Below, piece by piece: positions 18,157 through 27,755 of a stretch of DNA of 64,000 nucleotides (position 1 is the stretch's first letter; each line of letters begins with the position of its first letter). The DNA is taken from NCBI GenBank assembly GCA_009886625.1, contig QXZA01000018.1, forward strand, positions 62,001-126,000, in the 5' to 3' direction. A program made the position numbers and the translations under genes. This DNA comes from Flavobacteriaceae bacterium (GTDB lineage: Bacteria > Bacteroidota > Bacteroidia > Flavobacteriales > Flavobacteriaceae). The notes below the pieces were generated by a model that had not been told where the DNA came from, did no database searches, and saw only the letters and a program-made list of their open reading frames with translations.

Positions 18157-18255
18157 ATGTCTAAAAAAAATAAGGCGAAGCTGAATAGAAAAAACAAGAG
18201 GGAATCTTTATTTACTCTTGTAAAATTTATATATTTACCAAAATTATCGAACTAA
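18157..18255 (+). CDS. Possible lysine-rich leader peptide upstream of rimP (32 aa)
   Basis: A 32-codon ATG-started frame on the plus strand. Its first half is very basic (starts MSKKNKAKLNRKNKRE, eight Lys in 15 residues). It stops seven bases before an attenuator-like hairpin that precedes rimP. The arrangement resembles a leader-peptide attenuator, but no ribosome site or promoter for this frame is evident. It may be chance. The rest of the 231-base gap between the VWA gene and rimP holds the hairpin listed separately. Confidence 0.2.
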   Translation: MSKKNKAKLNRKNKRESLFTLVKFIYLPKLSN

Positions 18256-18262
18256 TAAAGTG

Positions 18263-18290
18263 AGAGGAGACTATAAGTCCCTCTTTTTTT
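18263..18290 (+). terminator. Attenuator-like hairpin directly before rimP
   Basis: AGAGG-A-GACT pairs with AGTCCCTCT across loop ATA with one bulged A, followed by eight T. It ends four bases before the rimP ATG at 18295. A terminator touching the start codon of an expressed operon suggests regulated read-through of rimP-nusA-infB, or a structure that controls ribosome access. Confidence 0.6.
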
Positions 18291-18294
18291 TGAT

Positions 18295-18759
18295 ATGAAT
18301 TTTCGTTCAAAAGTTGAAACATTATTGGAAGCTTCCTTAGAAGAAGAGAAAACGTTATTTCTGATTAGTTTAAAAATCGGAAGTGATAATAGCATTCGTA
18401 TCATTCTAGACGGAGATCAAGGTGTTACCCTTAAGGATTGTATGAATGTCAGCAGAGCAATTGAACATAATTTAGACCGTGAGGAATATGATTTTTCACT
18501 TGAAGTTGCTTCAGCAGGAGTGGGGAGCCCACTTTTAAACAGCAGGCAGTTTATCAAAAATATTGGCCGAAAATTACAAGTGGATTTGGAAGACACCAAT
18601 CCAATAGAAGGTACTTTGACCGCAGCAGACGATCAAGCATTCACATTAGAGTGGAAGCAAAGAGAGCCAAAGCCAGTGGGAAAAGGAAAAGTAACAGTAA
18701 CAAAACAAAAAACGCTTTCGTACGCAGATATCAATATAGCGAAAGTACTCGTTAAATAG
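18295..18759 (+). CDS. rimP: Ribosome maturation factor RimP
   Basis: 154 residues. It binds the 30S subunit during late assembly. The N-terminal alpha/beta domain (about 1-80) contains GDQGVTLKDCMNVSRAIEH and YDFSLEVASAGVGSPL, the typical RimP core (family form has SPGL after the Gly). The SH3-like C-terminal domain follows. Position directly before nusA and infB is the conserved bacterial order. The first gene of the operon starts four bases after the attenuator-like hairpin. Confidence 0.92.
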   Translation: MNFRSKVETLLEASLEEEKTLFLISLKIGSDNSIRIILDGDQGVTLKDCMNVSRAIEHNLDREEYDFSLEVASAGVGSPLLNSRQFIKNIGRKLQVDLEDTNPIEGTLTAADDQAFTLEWKQREPKPVGKGKVTVTKQKTLSYADINIAKVLVK

Positions 18760-18772
18760 AAAATAGTTGAAT

Positions 18773-20005
18773 ATGGAAAATTTAGCCTTAATTGATTCTT
18801 TTTCAGAATTTAAAGATGACAAATTAATTGATCGTGTAACCCTGATGGTAATTTTGGAAGATGTATTTAAAAATACATTGAAGCGCAAATTCGGATCAGA
18901 TGAAAATTTTGATATTATCATTAATCCTGATAAGGGAGATTTGGAGATTTGGAGGAATCGTGTTGTAGTTGAAGACGGTGCTGTAGAAGATCCAAATCAA
19001 GAAATTGAATTAAAAGAAGCACGCTTGATTGAGCCCGACTTTGAGGTAGGGGAAGATGTTTCTGAAGAGGTAAAGCTTGTCGATTTAGGGAGAAGAACGA
19101 TTCAGTACCTGAGACAAAACCTTGTAGCTAAAATCTTTGAGCACGATAGTACTACCATTTTTAAGCAATTTAAAGATAGAGAAGGCGATTTATATACTGC
19201 AGAAGTTCATCACATAAGAAGTAGAGAGATTATTCTTCTTGATGATGATGGGAATGAAATTATTTTACCCAAAGACAGACAAATTCCTAGCGACTTCTTT
19301 AGAAAAGGGGATAATGTAAGAGGGATCATTGAAATGGTTGAATTAAGAGGGAATAAACCTAGAATTATTCTTTCAAGAACCTCACCTATTTTCTTAGAGA
19401 AATTATTTGAACAAGAAATTCCAGAAGTTTTTGATGGATTAATTACCATCAAAAAAGCGGTACGTATTCCTGGAGAAAAAGCAAAAGTTGCTGTAGATTC
19501 TTATGATGATCGAATTGATCCAGTGGGAGCTTGTGTTGGAATGAAAGGATCACGTATTCATGGGATAGTTCGAGAACTTGGAAATGAAAACATTGATGTT
19601 ATCAACTACACAAATAACCTGCAGTTATTTATTTCTCGTTCGCTGAGTCCAGCAAAAGTGAATTCATTAAAAATTAATGAGGAAACAAAAAGAGTAGAAG
19701 TGTTTTTAAACCCTGAAGAGGTGTCTAAGGCAATTGGTAAAGGCGGAACCAACATCAGATTAGCTGGAAAGTTAACTGGTTATGAAATTGATGTCTTTAG
19801 AGAAGGTGTAGAAGAGGATATTGAATTAAAAGAATTCAGCGATGAAATCGAAGGATGGATTATTGAAGAATTCAAAAAAGTAGGTTTAGATACCGCTAAA
19901 AGTATTTTAGAATTAGAAAAAGCCGATATTATTAATCGTACAGATCTTGAGGAAGAGACGGTTGATGACGTGCTTAGAATCCTAAAAGAAGAATTTGAAG
20001 AATAG
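18773..20005 (+). CDS. nusA: Transcription elongation/termination factor NusA
   Basis: 410 residues from the ATG at 18773. A TTG six bases earlier extends the frame but is less likely. It has an N-terminal RNA-polymerase-binding domain, an S1 domain (about 133-200; GDLYTAEVHHI), a KH1 block with VGACVGMKGSRIHGIVRELG, and a KH2 block with KAIGKGGTNIRLAGKLTG. It lacks long C-terminal acidic repeats, as usual outside enterobacteria. It modulates pausing, termination and antitermination. It begins 13 bases after rimP. NusA could act on the attenuator upstream of rimP, giving feedback control; that is inference. Confidence 0.95.
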   Translation: MENLALIDSFSEFKDDKLIDRVTLMVILEDVFKNTLKRKFGSDENFDIIINPDKGDLEIWRNRVVVEDGAVEDPNQEIELKEARLIEPDFEVGEDVSEEVKLVDLGRRTIQYLRQNLVAKIFEHDSTTIFKQFKDREGDLYTAEVHHIRSREIILLDDDGNEIILPKDRQIPSDFFRKGDNVRGIIEMVELRGNKPRIILSRTSPIFLEKLFEQEIPEVFDGLITIKKAVRIPGEKAKVAVDSYDDRIDPVGACVGMKGSRIHGIVRELGNENIDVINYTNNLQLFISRSLSPAKVNSLKINEETKRVEVFLNPEEVSKAIGKGGTNIRLAGKLTGYEIDVFREGVEEDIELKEFSDEIEGWIIEEFKKVGLDTAKSILELEKADIINRTDLEEETVDDVLRILKEEFEE

Positions 20006-20047
20006 ACTGCAAAAATTATTGTTATTTTTGTAAACAGAAATTAATAT

Positions 20048-22792
20048 ATGGCTGACCAACCGAGTATTCGACTAAATAAAGTGTTAAGGGAATTAAATAT
20101 TTCCCTGGATCGTGCTGTCGAATTTCTAGCTCAAAAAGGAATGGACGTTGAAGCGCGTCCTACCACAAAAATCACTACTAAAGTGTACAATTCTCTTTTG
20201 GATGAATTTCAAACAGATAAATCCAAAAAAGATGCATCTCATGAAGTGAGTGAAGAAAAGCGTAAAGAGAAAGAAGACCTACGTATCATTCAAGAGAAAA
20301 AAGAGCAGGAACGTTTAGATCAAATAGCTAAAATAGAAGCGCAAAGATCAAATCGTATAGCGATTGAAAAGCCCAAAACTTTAGGTAAGATTGACTTGGA
20401 TTCTTTAGGGAGTCAGAAAAAACAGCCAAAACAAGATCCTCCAAAAGGGGTTGAACCTTTAAATGAAGAAGTAGAAGCTAAAACGGAGTCAATTACACCC
20501 GAGGTCAAGGAGAAAGAAACTCCTAAAGAAACTGTTGCAACTGAAAAGCCAAAAGAAACAAAACCTGAGATAGTTGCTGAGGTTAAAGAAAAGAAACCAG
20601 AAGCAAGTCCTATGACTGCAACAGAAGGTGAGCCAGAAAAAGAAACGTTAACGACACAGTATCAAAAGTTATCCGGACCAAAGAAAACAGGTCAGATGAT
20701 TAATCTTGATGAAGTCAACAAAAAGGAAAAAACCGTTGAAGATGCGCGCAAAAGAAAGCGAAAACGTATCAGTAAAGATGTAAAACCATCACCAAATAGT
20801 GGAGGCGGTAAAAACACCAGGAATAACAATACTGGCAAACAAAACAATCGAAGAGGTCCAAGACAAGAAGTTGTCAAGAAAGAAGAGCCTACAGAAGAAG
20901 AAGTACAAAAACAAATTAGAGAGACTCTTGAAAAACTTCAAGGGAAATCTAATAAATCCAAAGGAGCGAAATACCGTCGTGACAAACGTGTCCAACACCG
21001 TCAGAAATCTGAAGAGGAAATGGCACAGATTGAAGCTGACAGTAAATTGCTCAAGGTCACAGAGTTTATTACTGTTGGTGAAGTTGCAACTATGATGGAA
21101 ATCAGTTCTACTGAGATCATTTCAGCGTGTATGAGCCTTGGTATAATGGTAACCATGAATCAACGTTTAGATGCAGAAACACTAAGTATTGTTGCAGATG
21201 AGTTTGGTTATGAGGTTTCTTTTGAAAAAGCAGACTTAGAAGAAAATATTGTAGATGAAGTAGATTCGGAAGAAGATTTGATGCCTCGTGCGCCTATTGT
21301 AACTGTAATGGGGCATGTAGATCACGGAAAAACATCTTTACTTGATTACATTAGAAAAGAGAATGTAATTGCAGGAGAGTCTGGAGGAATTACTCAGCAC
21401 ATAGGTGCTTATGGAGTGACCTTAGAAAGTGGACAAAAAATCACTTTTTTAGATACACCTGGACACGAAGCCTTTACCGCCATGCGTGCTCGTGGAGCAC
21501 AAGTAACAGATATCGCCATCATTGTTGTTGCAGCAGATGATGATATTATGCCGCAAACAAAGGAGGCAATTAGTCATGCCCAAGCAGCTGGTGTTCCAAT
21601 TATATTTGCAATAAATAAAATTGATAAACAAGATGCCAATCCAGATAAAATTAAGGAAGCCCTTGCAGGGATGAACTTAATGGTAGAAGAATGGGGTGGT
21701 AAAATCCAGTCTCAAGATGTTTCTGCCTTGAAAGGAATTGGAGTAAATGAGCTTTTAGAAAAAGTTTTATTAGAAGCAGAGCTTCTCGAATTAAAAGCCA
21801 ATCCAATTAGAAAGTCTCGCGGAACTGTAGTAGAGGCCTTTTTGGACAAAGGACGTGGGTATGTGTCTACTGTTTTAGTTCAAAATGGAACCTTGAAAAT
21901 GGGAGATTATATGCTTGCAGGGAAGCACAGTGGAAAAGTAAAAGCCATTGTTAACGAACGTGGTGTAAATCTAAACGAAGCACCTCCAGCAACACCGGTT
22001 TCAATTCTAGGTCTTGACGGAGCTCCCCAAGCAGGAGATAATTTCGTGATTTTAGAAGATGAAAAAGAAGCAAAACAAATCGCTGCAAAACGAACGCAAT
22101 TAATTCGTGAGCAAAGTGTTCGTACTCAACGTCATATTACCTTAGATGAAATTGGAAGAAGGATTGCTTTGGGAGACTTTAAGGAATTAAATATTATTCT
22201 TAAGGGAGATGTTGATGGTTCAGTTGAAGCATTGACAGATTCATTGCAGAAATTATCTACAGGTGAAATTGAGATCAACATCATACATAAAGGTGTTGGG
22301 GCAATCACTGAGTCAGATGTTCTTTTAGCTTCTGCATCAGATGCTATTGTAATTGGATTTAATGTTCGTCCTATGGGGAATGCCCGTATGATTGCAGATA
22401 AAGAAGAAATTGATATCAGATCTTACTCCATTATTTACGATGCGATTAATGATATCAAAGATGCAATGGAAGGGATGCTTTCACCAGAAATGCGTGAGGA
22501 AATCACAGGAACTGCACAAATTCGTGAAACCTTTAAGATTTCTAAAATTGGTACTATAGCAGGATGTATGGTAACTACAGGGAAAATCTTGAGAAACTCT
22601 GGAATTCGTATCATTAGAGAAGGTGTTGTAATACACACTGGTTCTCTTATCTCGTTAAAGCGATTTAAGGATGATGCAAAAGAAGTTGCAAAAGGATATG
22701 ATTGTGGACTACAGATCAAAAATTACAACGACATTAAGGTGGATGATGTCATTGAAGGTTTCCAAGAAATAGCGGTTAAAAAATCTCTTTAA
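20048..22792 (+). CDS. infB: Translation initiation factor IF-2
   Basis: 914 residues. The N-terminal about 330 residues begin with a small IF2_N domain ([20 protein letters not shown]) and continue as a Lys/Glu/Pro-rich low-complexity linker. A second IF2_N-like block lies near 335-390. The GTPase domain starts with GHVDHGKT (about 422-429), DTPGHEAF and NKIDK, followed by domains II, III and C2, the last of which binds fMet-tRNA. It starts 42 bases after nusA. Its stop overlaps the convergent SPOR gene's stop in a shared TTAA. Confidence 0.96.
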   Translation: MADQPSIRLNKVLRELNISLDRAVEFLAQKGMDVEARPTTKITTKVYNSLLDEFQTDKSKKDASHEVSEEKRKEKEDLRIIQEKKEQERLDQIAKIEAQRSNRIAIEKPKTLGKIDLDSLGSQKKQPKQDPPKGVEPLNEEVEAKTESITPEVKEKETPKETVATEKPKETKPEIVAEVKEKKPEASPMTATEGEPEKETLTTQYQKLSGPKKTGQMINLDEVNKKEKTVEDARKRKRKRISKDVKPSPNSGGGKNTRNNNTGKQNNRRGPRQEVVKKEEPTEEEVQKQIRETLEKLQGKSNKSKGAKYRRDKRVQHRQKSEEEMAQIEADSKLLKVTEFITVGEVATMMEISSTEIISACMSLGIMVTMNQRLDAETLSIVADEFGYEVSFEKADLEENIVDEVDSEEDLMPRAPIVTVMGHVDHGKTSLLDYIRKENVIAGESGGITQHIGAYGVTLESGQKITFLDTPGHEAFTAMRARGAQVTDIAIIVVAADDDIMPQTKEAISHAQAAGVPIIFAINKIDKQDANPDKIKEALAGMNLMVEEWGGKIQSQDVSALKGIGVNELLEKVLLEAELLELKANPIRKSRGTVVEAFLDKGRGYVSTVLVQNGTLKMGDYMLAGKHSGKVKAIVNERGVNLNEAPPATPVSILGLDGAPQAGDNFVILEDEKEAKQIAAKRTQLIREQSVRTQRHITLDEIGRRIALGDFKELNIILKGDVDGSVEALTDSLQKLSTGEIEINIIHKGVGAITESDVLLASASDAIVIGFNVRPMGNARMIADKEEIDIRSYSIIYDAINDIKDAMEGMLSPEMREEITGTAQIRETFKISKIGTIAGCMVTTGKILRNSGIRIIREGVVIHTGSLISLKRFKDDAKEVAKGYDCGLQIKNYNDIKVDDVIEGFQEIAVKKSL

Positions 22793-23175
22793 GGTTTTTT
22801 CTTTACCAATAGAAACGCAGAAGGGAAGATTCGCTTTAGTGTATCAAGCGTCTTTAGGCCTTTGATCTTATCTTTGAATCGCCCTGCATGCACTTTGTAA
22901 TTTGGGGTTTCAAAACTTAATTCTGCTGTAATATCTGGAAATTTTTCTCTAGAAACATCTAAGATTTCATTTGCTTTTTCAAGGGTTCCGTAATACAATT
23001 GAAGTGTGTAATATTCTTTTGAATAGCGTTCTCGATCTAATTCTATTTTTTTGTTTAATAAACTGTCTATTTTAGGATCTTGTTTAATGTTTATATTACC
23101 CTCTTGAGCGTAAGAAAAAAAATTAATTCCTAAGAAAAACAATAAATAAAGGGATTTACAAGCTACTTTTTTCAT
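22789..23175 (-). CDS. Secreted SPOR-domain protein
   Basis: 128 residues from the ATG at 23175. A TTG 15 bases earlier would add five residues before the signal peptide and is less likely. The signal peptide ends near FFSYAQ, so the protein is periplasmic. The C-terminal half ([16 protein letters not shown] to [20 protein letters not shown]) has the SPOR pattern, two repeats of strand-helix that bind denuded peptidoglycan glycans. It is a stand-alone SPOR protein with no membrane anchor. Convergent with infB and divergent from the act operon. Role likely in cell-wall or division-site association. Confidence 0.75.
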   Translation of the reverse strand: MKKVACKSLYLLFFLGINFFSYAQEGNINIKQDPKIDSLLNKKIELDRERYSKEYYTLQLYYGTLEKANEILDVSREKFPDITAELSFETPNYKVHAGRFKDKIKGLKTLDTLKRIFPSAFLLVKKKP

Positions 23176-23299
23176 AATGCAAAAAAACAAAAATTTATTC
23201 TTAGAACAACTTAATTTAACAAACCCAAAGCCTTATTTAGAACGGTTATAAATTATAAAAATCTTATTTTCTAAGGTGTTAAAAAAGGCTGCTATATCT

Positions 23300-23307
23300 T
23301 ATTTTTG
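23300..23307 (+). promoter_or_regulatory. -7 promoter element of the act-cox operon (TATTTTTG)
   Basis: TATTTTTG matches TAnnTTTG exactly, 22 bases upstream of the TTG start at 23330, in the 154-base divergent gap. The -33 region reads GGTGTTA, which is only a weak match. Confidence 0.5.
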
Positions 23308-23329
23308 TCGTGATTTTTAGAAAGAAATT

Positions 23330-24637
23330 TTGGAGCACACAATACAAACTGCAGTTAGGATAAATCTGAATAGAGATATCAAATCCTTCATTTTCCCGTT
23401 ATTATTTTTAATAAGTCTTTTGACCTCTTTTTCAGCATTTGCACAAGACGATGCTGCGATACAAGCAGGTAAAAAACTATTTAATGCAAATTGTGCTGCG
23501 TGTCACAAACTTAATAAAAGAGCAGTAGGACCAGCCTTAAAGGGTGTCTCTGCCAAGTACGATAAAGAGTGGTTGTACAGTTGGATAAAGAACAGTACTG
23601 CCATGGTCAAGTCTGGTGATGCACAAGCTGTAGCGATTTACGAAGAATATAATGGTTCAGTAATGACCTCTTTCCCTCAGCTATCCAAAACTGATATTGA
23701 CAATATTATTGCCTACACAGATTATACACCACCTGTTCCAGTAGCAGTAGCCAGTGCTCCAGTTGCAGCTTCAGCAGGAGATTCTGGAATTAGCAACACA
23801 CTTATTTTAATTGCCTTAGCGCTAATCTTCTTGGTTTTAGTCGTAATGCTTTTCTTGGTTCAAAAGACTTTGATTCGAATTGCAGCGGCTAGCGGAGTTG
23901 ATATCACGCCACCTGCAAAACCAAAAAGAACTCCAATCTGGGTTGCTTTTGTTCAAAACCAATTCTTAGTAATGGTTAGTGTAGTCCTACTATTATTGAG
24001 CAGTGCTTATTTTGTATACGGCTTTTTTATGCAAGTTGGAGTTGACCAGGGGTATATGCCTGTGCAGCCAATCCATTACTCACACAAGATACACGCGGGA
24101 GCAAATCAGATTGAATGTAAATACTGTCATTCATCAGCAAGAGTATCAAAGCATTCAGGGATTCCATCTTTAAATGTATGTATGAATTGCCATCAAAATA
24201 TTGCAGAATACAATGGCGAAGAAGATTTAGAGAATGGATACACTAAAGACTTCTATACGAAAGAAATTAAAAAACTATATGCTGCAGTAGGTTGGGATGA
24301 AACCAATCAAGCATATACTGGAGAGACACAGCCAGTAAAATGGGTGCGTATTCATAATTTACCAGACTTTGTTTATTTCAATCATGCTCAGCATGTTGAA
24401 GTTGGAGAAATTGCATGTCAGAAATGTCACGGTCCTGTAGAGGAGATGGAAATTATGTATCAATACTCTCCATTAACCATGGGATGGTGTATTAATTGTC
24501 ACAGAGAAACAAATGTAAAAGTGGAAAGCAATGAATATTACGCTAAAATTCATAAATCTCTTTCCAAGAAATACGGAGTAGAGAAATTAACAGTTGCTCA
24601 AATGGGTGGCTTAGAATGTGGTAAATGTCACTATTAA
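23330..24637 (+). CDS. actA: Alternative complex III subunit ActA, hexaheme cytochrome c
   Basis: 435 residues. It has a signal sequence to about residue 39 (FSAFAQ), then a monoheme cytochrome c domain with CAACH (55-59). Two membrane segments follow (about 153-178 and 211-233), then a multiheme domain with CKYCH, CMNCH, CQKCH, CINCH and CGKCH at the extreme C-terminus. That makes six CxxCH sites. ActA of Rhodothermus is described as pentaheme, so the N-terminal domain is an added electron carrier. It transfers electrons from the ActB side toward the oxidase. An in-frame stop at 23318 leaves only ATT 23327 or TTG 23330 as start. The gene ends just before actB. Confidence 0.92.
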   Translation: MEHTIQTAVRINLNRDIKSFIFPLLFLISLLTSFSAFAQDDAAIQAGKKLFNANCAACHKLNKRAVGPALKGVSAKYDKEWLYSWIKNSTAMVKSGDAQAVAIYEEYNGSVMTSFPQLSKTDIDNIIAYTDYTPPVPVAVASAPVAASAGDSGISNTLILIALALIFLVLVVMLFLVQKTLIRIAAASGVDITPPAKPKRTPIWVAFVQNQFLVMVSVVLLLLSSAYFVYGFFMQVGVDQGYMPVQPIHYSHKIHAGANQIECKYCHSSARVSKHSGIPSLNVCMNCHQNIAEYNGEEDLENGYTKDFYTKEIKKLYAAVGWDETNQAYTGETQPVKWVRIHNLPDFVYFNHAQHVEVGEIACQKCHGPVEEMEIMYQYSPLTMGWCINCHRETNVKVESNEYYAKIHKSLSKKYGVEKLTVAQMGGLECGKCHY

Positions 24638-24657
24638 AAGGCGATCAAGAAAGGCTT

Positions 24658-27600
24658 ATGGCATCAAATAAAACATACTGGAAAAACATTGAACAACTTA
24701 ACCCTGAAAATGAAGAGGTTAAGAAGTTGGAGGAAAATGAATTTGTTTCCAAACTTCCAGAGGATTTTTTAAGTGATGAAAAAACGTTAGAAGAGAGTAC
24801 TACTTCGCGACGTGATTTTCTAAAGTATGTTGGTTTTAGTACCGCTGCAGCAACACTTGCAGCATGTGAAGGACCAGTCATCAAATCGGTTCCTTATGTT
24901 GTTCAGCCAGAACAAATAAGACCCGGTATTGCAAATTATTATGCAACTACAATTGCTGATGGATTTGATTTTGGAAGTATCTTAATCAAAACAAGAGAAG
25001 GTAGACCAATCAAGGTTGAGAGTAACCCAGATGCACCAACACTTGGTGTGGCAAATGCCCGTGTTCATGCTTCGGTATTATCACTTTATGATACTATGCG
25101 TCTTCAAGGACCAGAGGCAAACGGTGAGGAGATCAGTTGGGATAATTTTTACCTCCAAACAGGAGCTATGTTGAAAGCTTTTGCTGCAACCAATAAAGAA
25201 GTTATTTTATTGACCCCAACATTAGCAAGTCCAACTTCACACAAAATCATAAATGATTTTGTAAAAGCTTATCCTAATATTAAGCACGTAATCTACGATG
25301 CGATTTCATCAGAAGAAGCGCTTAATGCCTACGAAAACCACTATGGTAGCAGAGGATTAGCTGATTATGACTTTTCAAAAGCTAAAGCATTGGTAGCTAT
25401 TGATGCTGATTTTCTTGGTGATTGGCAAGGGGGTGGTTATGCGAAAGGATATGCAACTGCTAAAGTACCACACAAAGACCATGGAAAAGCAGAAATGCTA
25501 TGGCATGCCCAGTTTGAATCCAATATGTCTTTATCTGGAGCCAATGCTGACCATCGTGTTCCCTGTACACCAGGAGAACAAAAAAATATTTTAGCTTACA
25601 TCTACGATAGCTTGACAGGGTCTTCTTCAAATAGTACTTTATCTGCTCCATTAAAAGAGGCAGCTCATAAAGCCATTAAAAAGTTGAAAGCTGCAGGTTC
25701 AGATGGAGTAATTGTAACTGGAATTGAAGATGAAACGGCTCAGAGTATCGTTTTAGCTATTAATACATTAATAAAAAGTAATGCATTCCAACCCGAAAGT
25801 CCAAAGTTAATTCGTCAAGGAAATTCAGCTGCAGCGCATAAAGCTTTTGCTGATATTCAAAGTGGAGCTGTTAAAGGATTAATCACAGTTGGTGTAAACC
25901 CAGTATTCACAACTGCAAATGGTAGTGCGCTAGCAGAGTCAATCAAGAATTTGGAATTTTCTTTATCTTTTGCTTCCAAGAAAGACGAAACTGCTGCTGC
26001 ATCAAAGTTTATTGCGGCTACACCACATTATCTTGAGTCTTGGGGAGATTATGAAATGAAGGCAGGGCACTTTGCCTTAGCACAACCAACCATTCGACCT
26101 TTGTTTGATACACAACAATTTCAAGATGTACTTTTGAAATTGAGAGGTCAGAATACAAAATATTACGAAGTAATTAAGGCGCATTGGAATGAAACTGTTT
26201 TAGGTTCAACCTCATGGAGTAAAGCATTACATGATGGTTGTTTTTCTACAACTACTTCAACACAAAATAAAGCGGCTGATTTTTCAGGATTAAATGTTGC
26301 ATCGCTAAGAACAGCTACTTCTCCAGAAATGAGTTTGGTTTTATATACCAAAACTGGAATGGGAGATGGTCAACAAGCAAATAACCCATGGCTACAAGAA
26401 TTTCCAGATCCAATTACACGTGTAAGTTGGGATAACTACCTAACTATTTCTATGGCTGATGCTAAAGGATTAGGTTTGGTAAACTCCAATACTGCAAATG
26501 GAGCTTTAAATGGAAGTTATGCCACGATAACTGTAGGTGAAAAAACAATAAAATTACCTGTAATCGTTCAGCCAGGTCAAGCAAAAGGAACCGTTGGGCT
26601 ATCTTTTGGATATGGAGAGCGAATGGGTCTGAAACCTGAAATGCAAACGGGAGTGAATGCATATGCTTTGTATGAAGGATCTCAAAAAGTTCAGGCAGTG
26701 CAAATTAAAGCTGCTGATGGAGTTCACGAATTTGCATGTGTTCAATTGCACAACACTCTTATGGGACGTGGTGATATTGTTAAAGAAACTACACTGGAGG
26801 TGTTCAATACCAAAGATAAAAAGTATTGGAATAAAATTCCTCAAGTATCCAAAAATCATATTGAATTTGATGTAACCTCACCAGAAGTTGATCTATGGCA
26901 AGAATTTGATCGAAGCATAGGGCATCATTTCAATCTATCCATTGATTTAAATTCATGTACTGGATGTGGTGCCTGTGTCATCGCTTGTCATGCAGAGAAT
27001 AATGTTCCAGTGGTTGGGAAAAATGAAGTACGTAAATCACGAGATATGCACTGGTTGCGCATTGACCGTTACTATTCCTCAGCTACAACTTTTGAGGGAG
27101 ATAATGAAACTAAAGATGCGATCTCCGGAATAGGAGATTCTTTGAGTACGTTTGGAGAGATGGAGCAGGCTTCTGCCAATCCGCAGATCGCTTTCCAACC
27201 TGTAATGTGTCAGCACTGTAATCATGCTCCTTGTGAAACAGTATGTCCTGTTGCTGCTAGTTCCCATGGAAGACAAGGTCAGAATCACATGGCTTACAAC
27301 CGTTGTGTAGGGACTCGTTATTGCGCAAATAACTGTCCTTACAAAGTGCGTCGTTTCAACTGGTTCTTGTACAACAAGAATGATGAATTTGACTATCATA
27401 TGAATAATGATTTAGGACGTATGGTATTGAATCCTGACGTAGTTGTTCGTTCACGTGGGGTTATGGAAAAATGTTCGATGTGTATTCAAATGACACAAAA
27501 AACAATTCTTGACGCCAAACTAAAAGGAGAAGAAATTAAAGATGGTACTTTCCAAACTGCTTGTTCCAATGCGTGTACTACAGGAGCAATGGTTTTTGGT

Positions 27601-27732
27601 GACATCAACGATAAAGAAAGTAAAGTAGCTGCATTACATGAGGATGATCGCATGTACCACTTGCTGGAACATGTTGGAACTAAACCCAATGTAATGTATC
27701 ATGTTAAAGTTAGAAATACCGACGAGGTATAA
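24658..27732 (+). CDS. actB: Alternative complex III subunit ActB, molybdopterin-oxidoreductase-like iron-sulfur protein
   Basis: 1024 residues from the ATG at 24658 (MASNKTYWKNIEQLN, the usual family start). An earlier ATG at 24625 overlaps the end of actA. An RR motif (TSRRDFLKYVGF) about 50 residues in marks a Tat-type signal. The N-terminal 700 residues resemble a molybdopterin oxidoreductase that lacks the cofactor. The C-terminal part is ferredoxin-like with Cys clusters CTGCGACVIAC, CQHCNHAPCETVC, CVGTRYCANNC and CSMC...CSNAC. It binds several iron-sulfur clusters and relays electrons from quinol to ActA. Confidence 0.93.
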   Translation: MASNKTYWKNIEQLNPENEEVKKLEENEFVSKLPEDFLSDEKTLEESTTSRRDFLKYVGFSTAAATLAACEGPVIKSVPYVVQPEQIRPGIANYYATTIADGFDFGSILIKTREGRPIKVESNPDAPTLGVANARVHASVLSLYDTMRLQGPEANGEEISWDNFYLQTGAMLKAFAATNKEVILLTPTLASPTSHKIINDFVKAYPNIKHVIYDAISSEEALNAYENHYGSRGLADYDFSKAKALVAIDADFLGDWQGGGYAKGYATAKVPHKDHGKAEMLWHAQFESNMSLSGANADHRVPCTPGEQKNILAYIYDSLTGSSSNSTLSAPLKEAAHKAIKKLKAAGSDGVIVTGIEDETAQSIVLAINTLIKSNAFQPESPKLIRQGNSAAAHKAFADIQSGAVKGLITVGVNPVFTTANGSALAESIKNLEFSLSFASKKDETAAASKFIAATPHYLESWGDYEMKAGHFALAQPTIRPLFDTQQFQDVLLKLRGQNTKYYEVIKAHWNETVLGSTSWSKALHDGCFSTTTSTQNKAADFSGLNVASLRTATSPEMSLVLYTKTGMGDGQQANNPWLQEFPDPITRVSWDNYLTISMADAKGLGLVNSNTANGALNGSYATITVGEKTIKLPVIVQPGQAKGTVGLSFGYGERMGLKPEMQTGVNAYALYEGSQKVQAVQIKAADGVHEFACVQLHNTLMGRGDIVKETTLEVFNTKDKKYWNKIPQVSKNHIEFDVTSPEVDLWQEFDRSIGHHFNLSIDLNSCTGCGACVIACHAENNVPVVGKNEVRKSRDMHWLRIDRYYSSATTFEGDNETKDAISGIGDSLSTFGEMEQASANPQIAFQPVMCQHCNHAPCETVCPVAASSHGRQGQNHMAYNRCVGTRYCANNCPYKVRRFNWFLYNKNDEFDYHMNNDLGRMVLNPDVVVRSRGVMEKCSMCIQMTQKTILDAKLKGEEIKDGTFQTACSNACTTGAMVFGDINDKESKVAALHEDDRMYHLLEHVGTKPNVMYHVKVRNTDEV

Positions 27733-27755
27733 TTTAGTTTAGAAAAATAGACCGT

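Noticed and set aside
18194-18230. Inverted repeat ACAAGAG...CTCTTGT followed by T-run on the minus strand, read as a terminator
   Set aside because: No minus-strand gene lies upstream that it could terminate; it is mentioned only as a possible part of the rimP leader.
20200-21000. Lys/Glu-rich low-complexity stretch with overlapping frames
   Set aside because: This is the usual variable N-terminal linker of IF-2; the overlapping frames are shadows.
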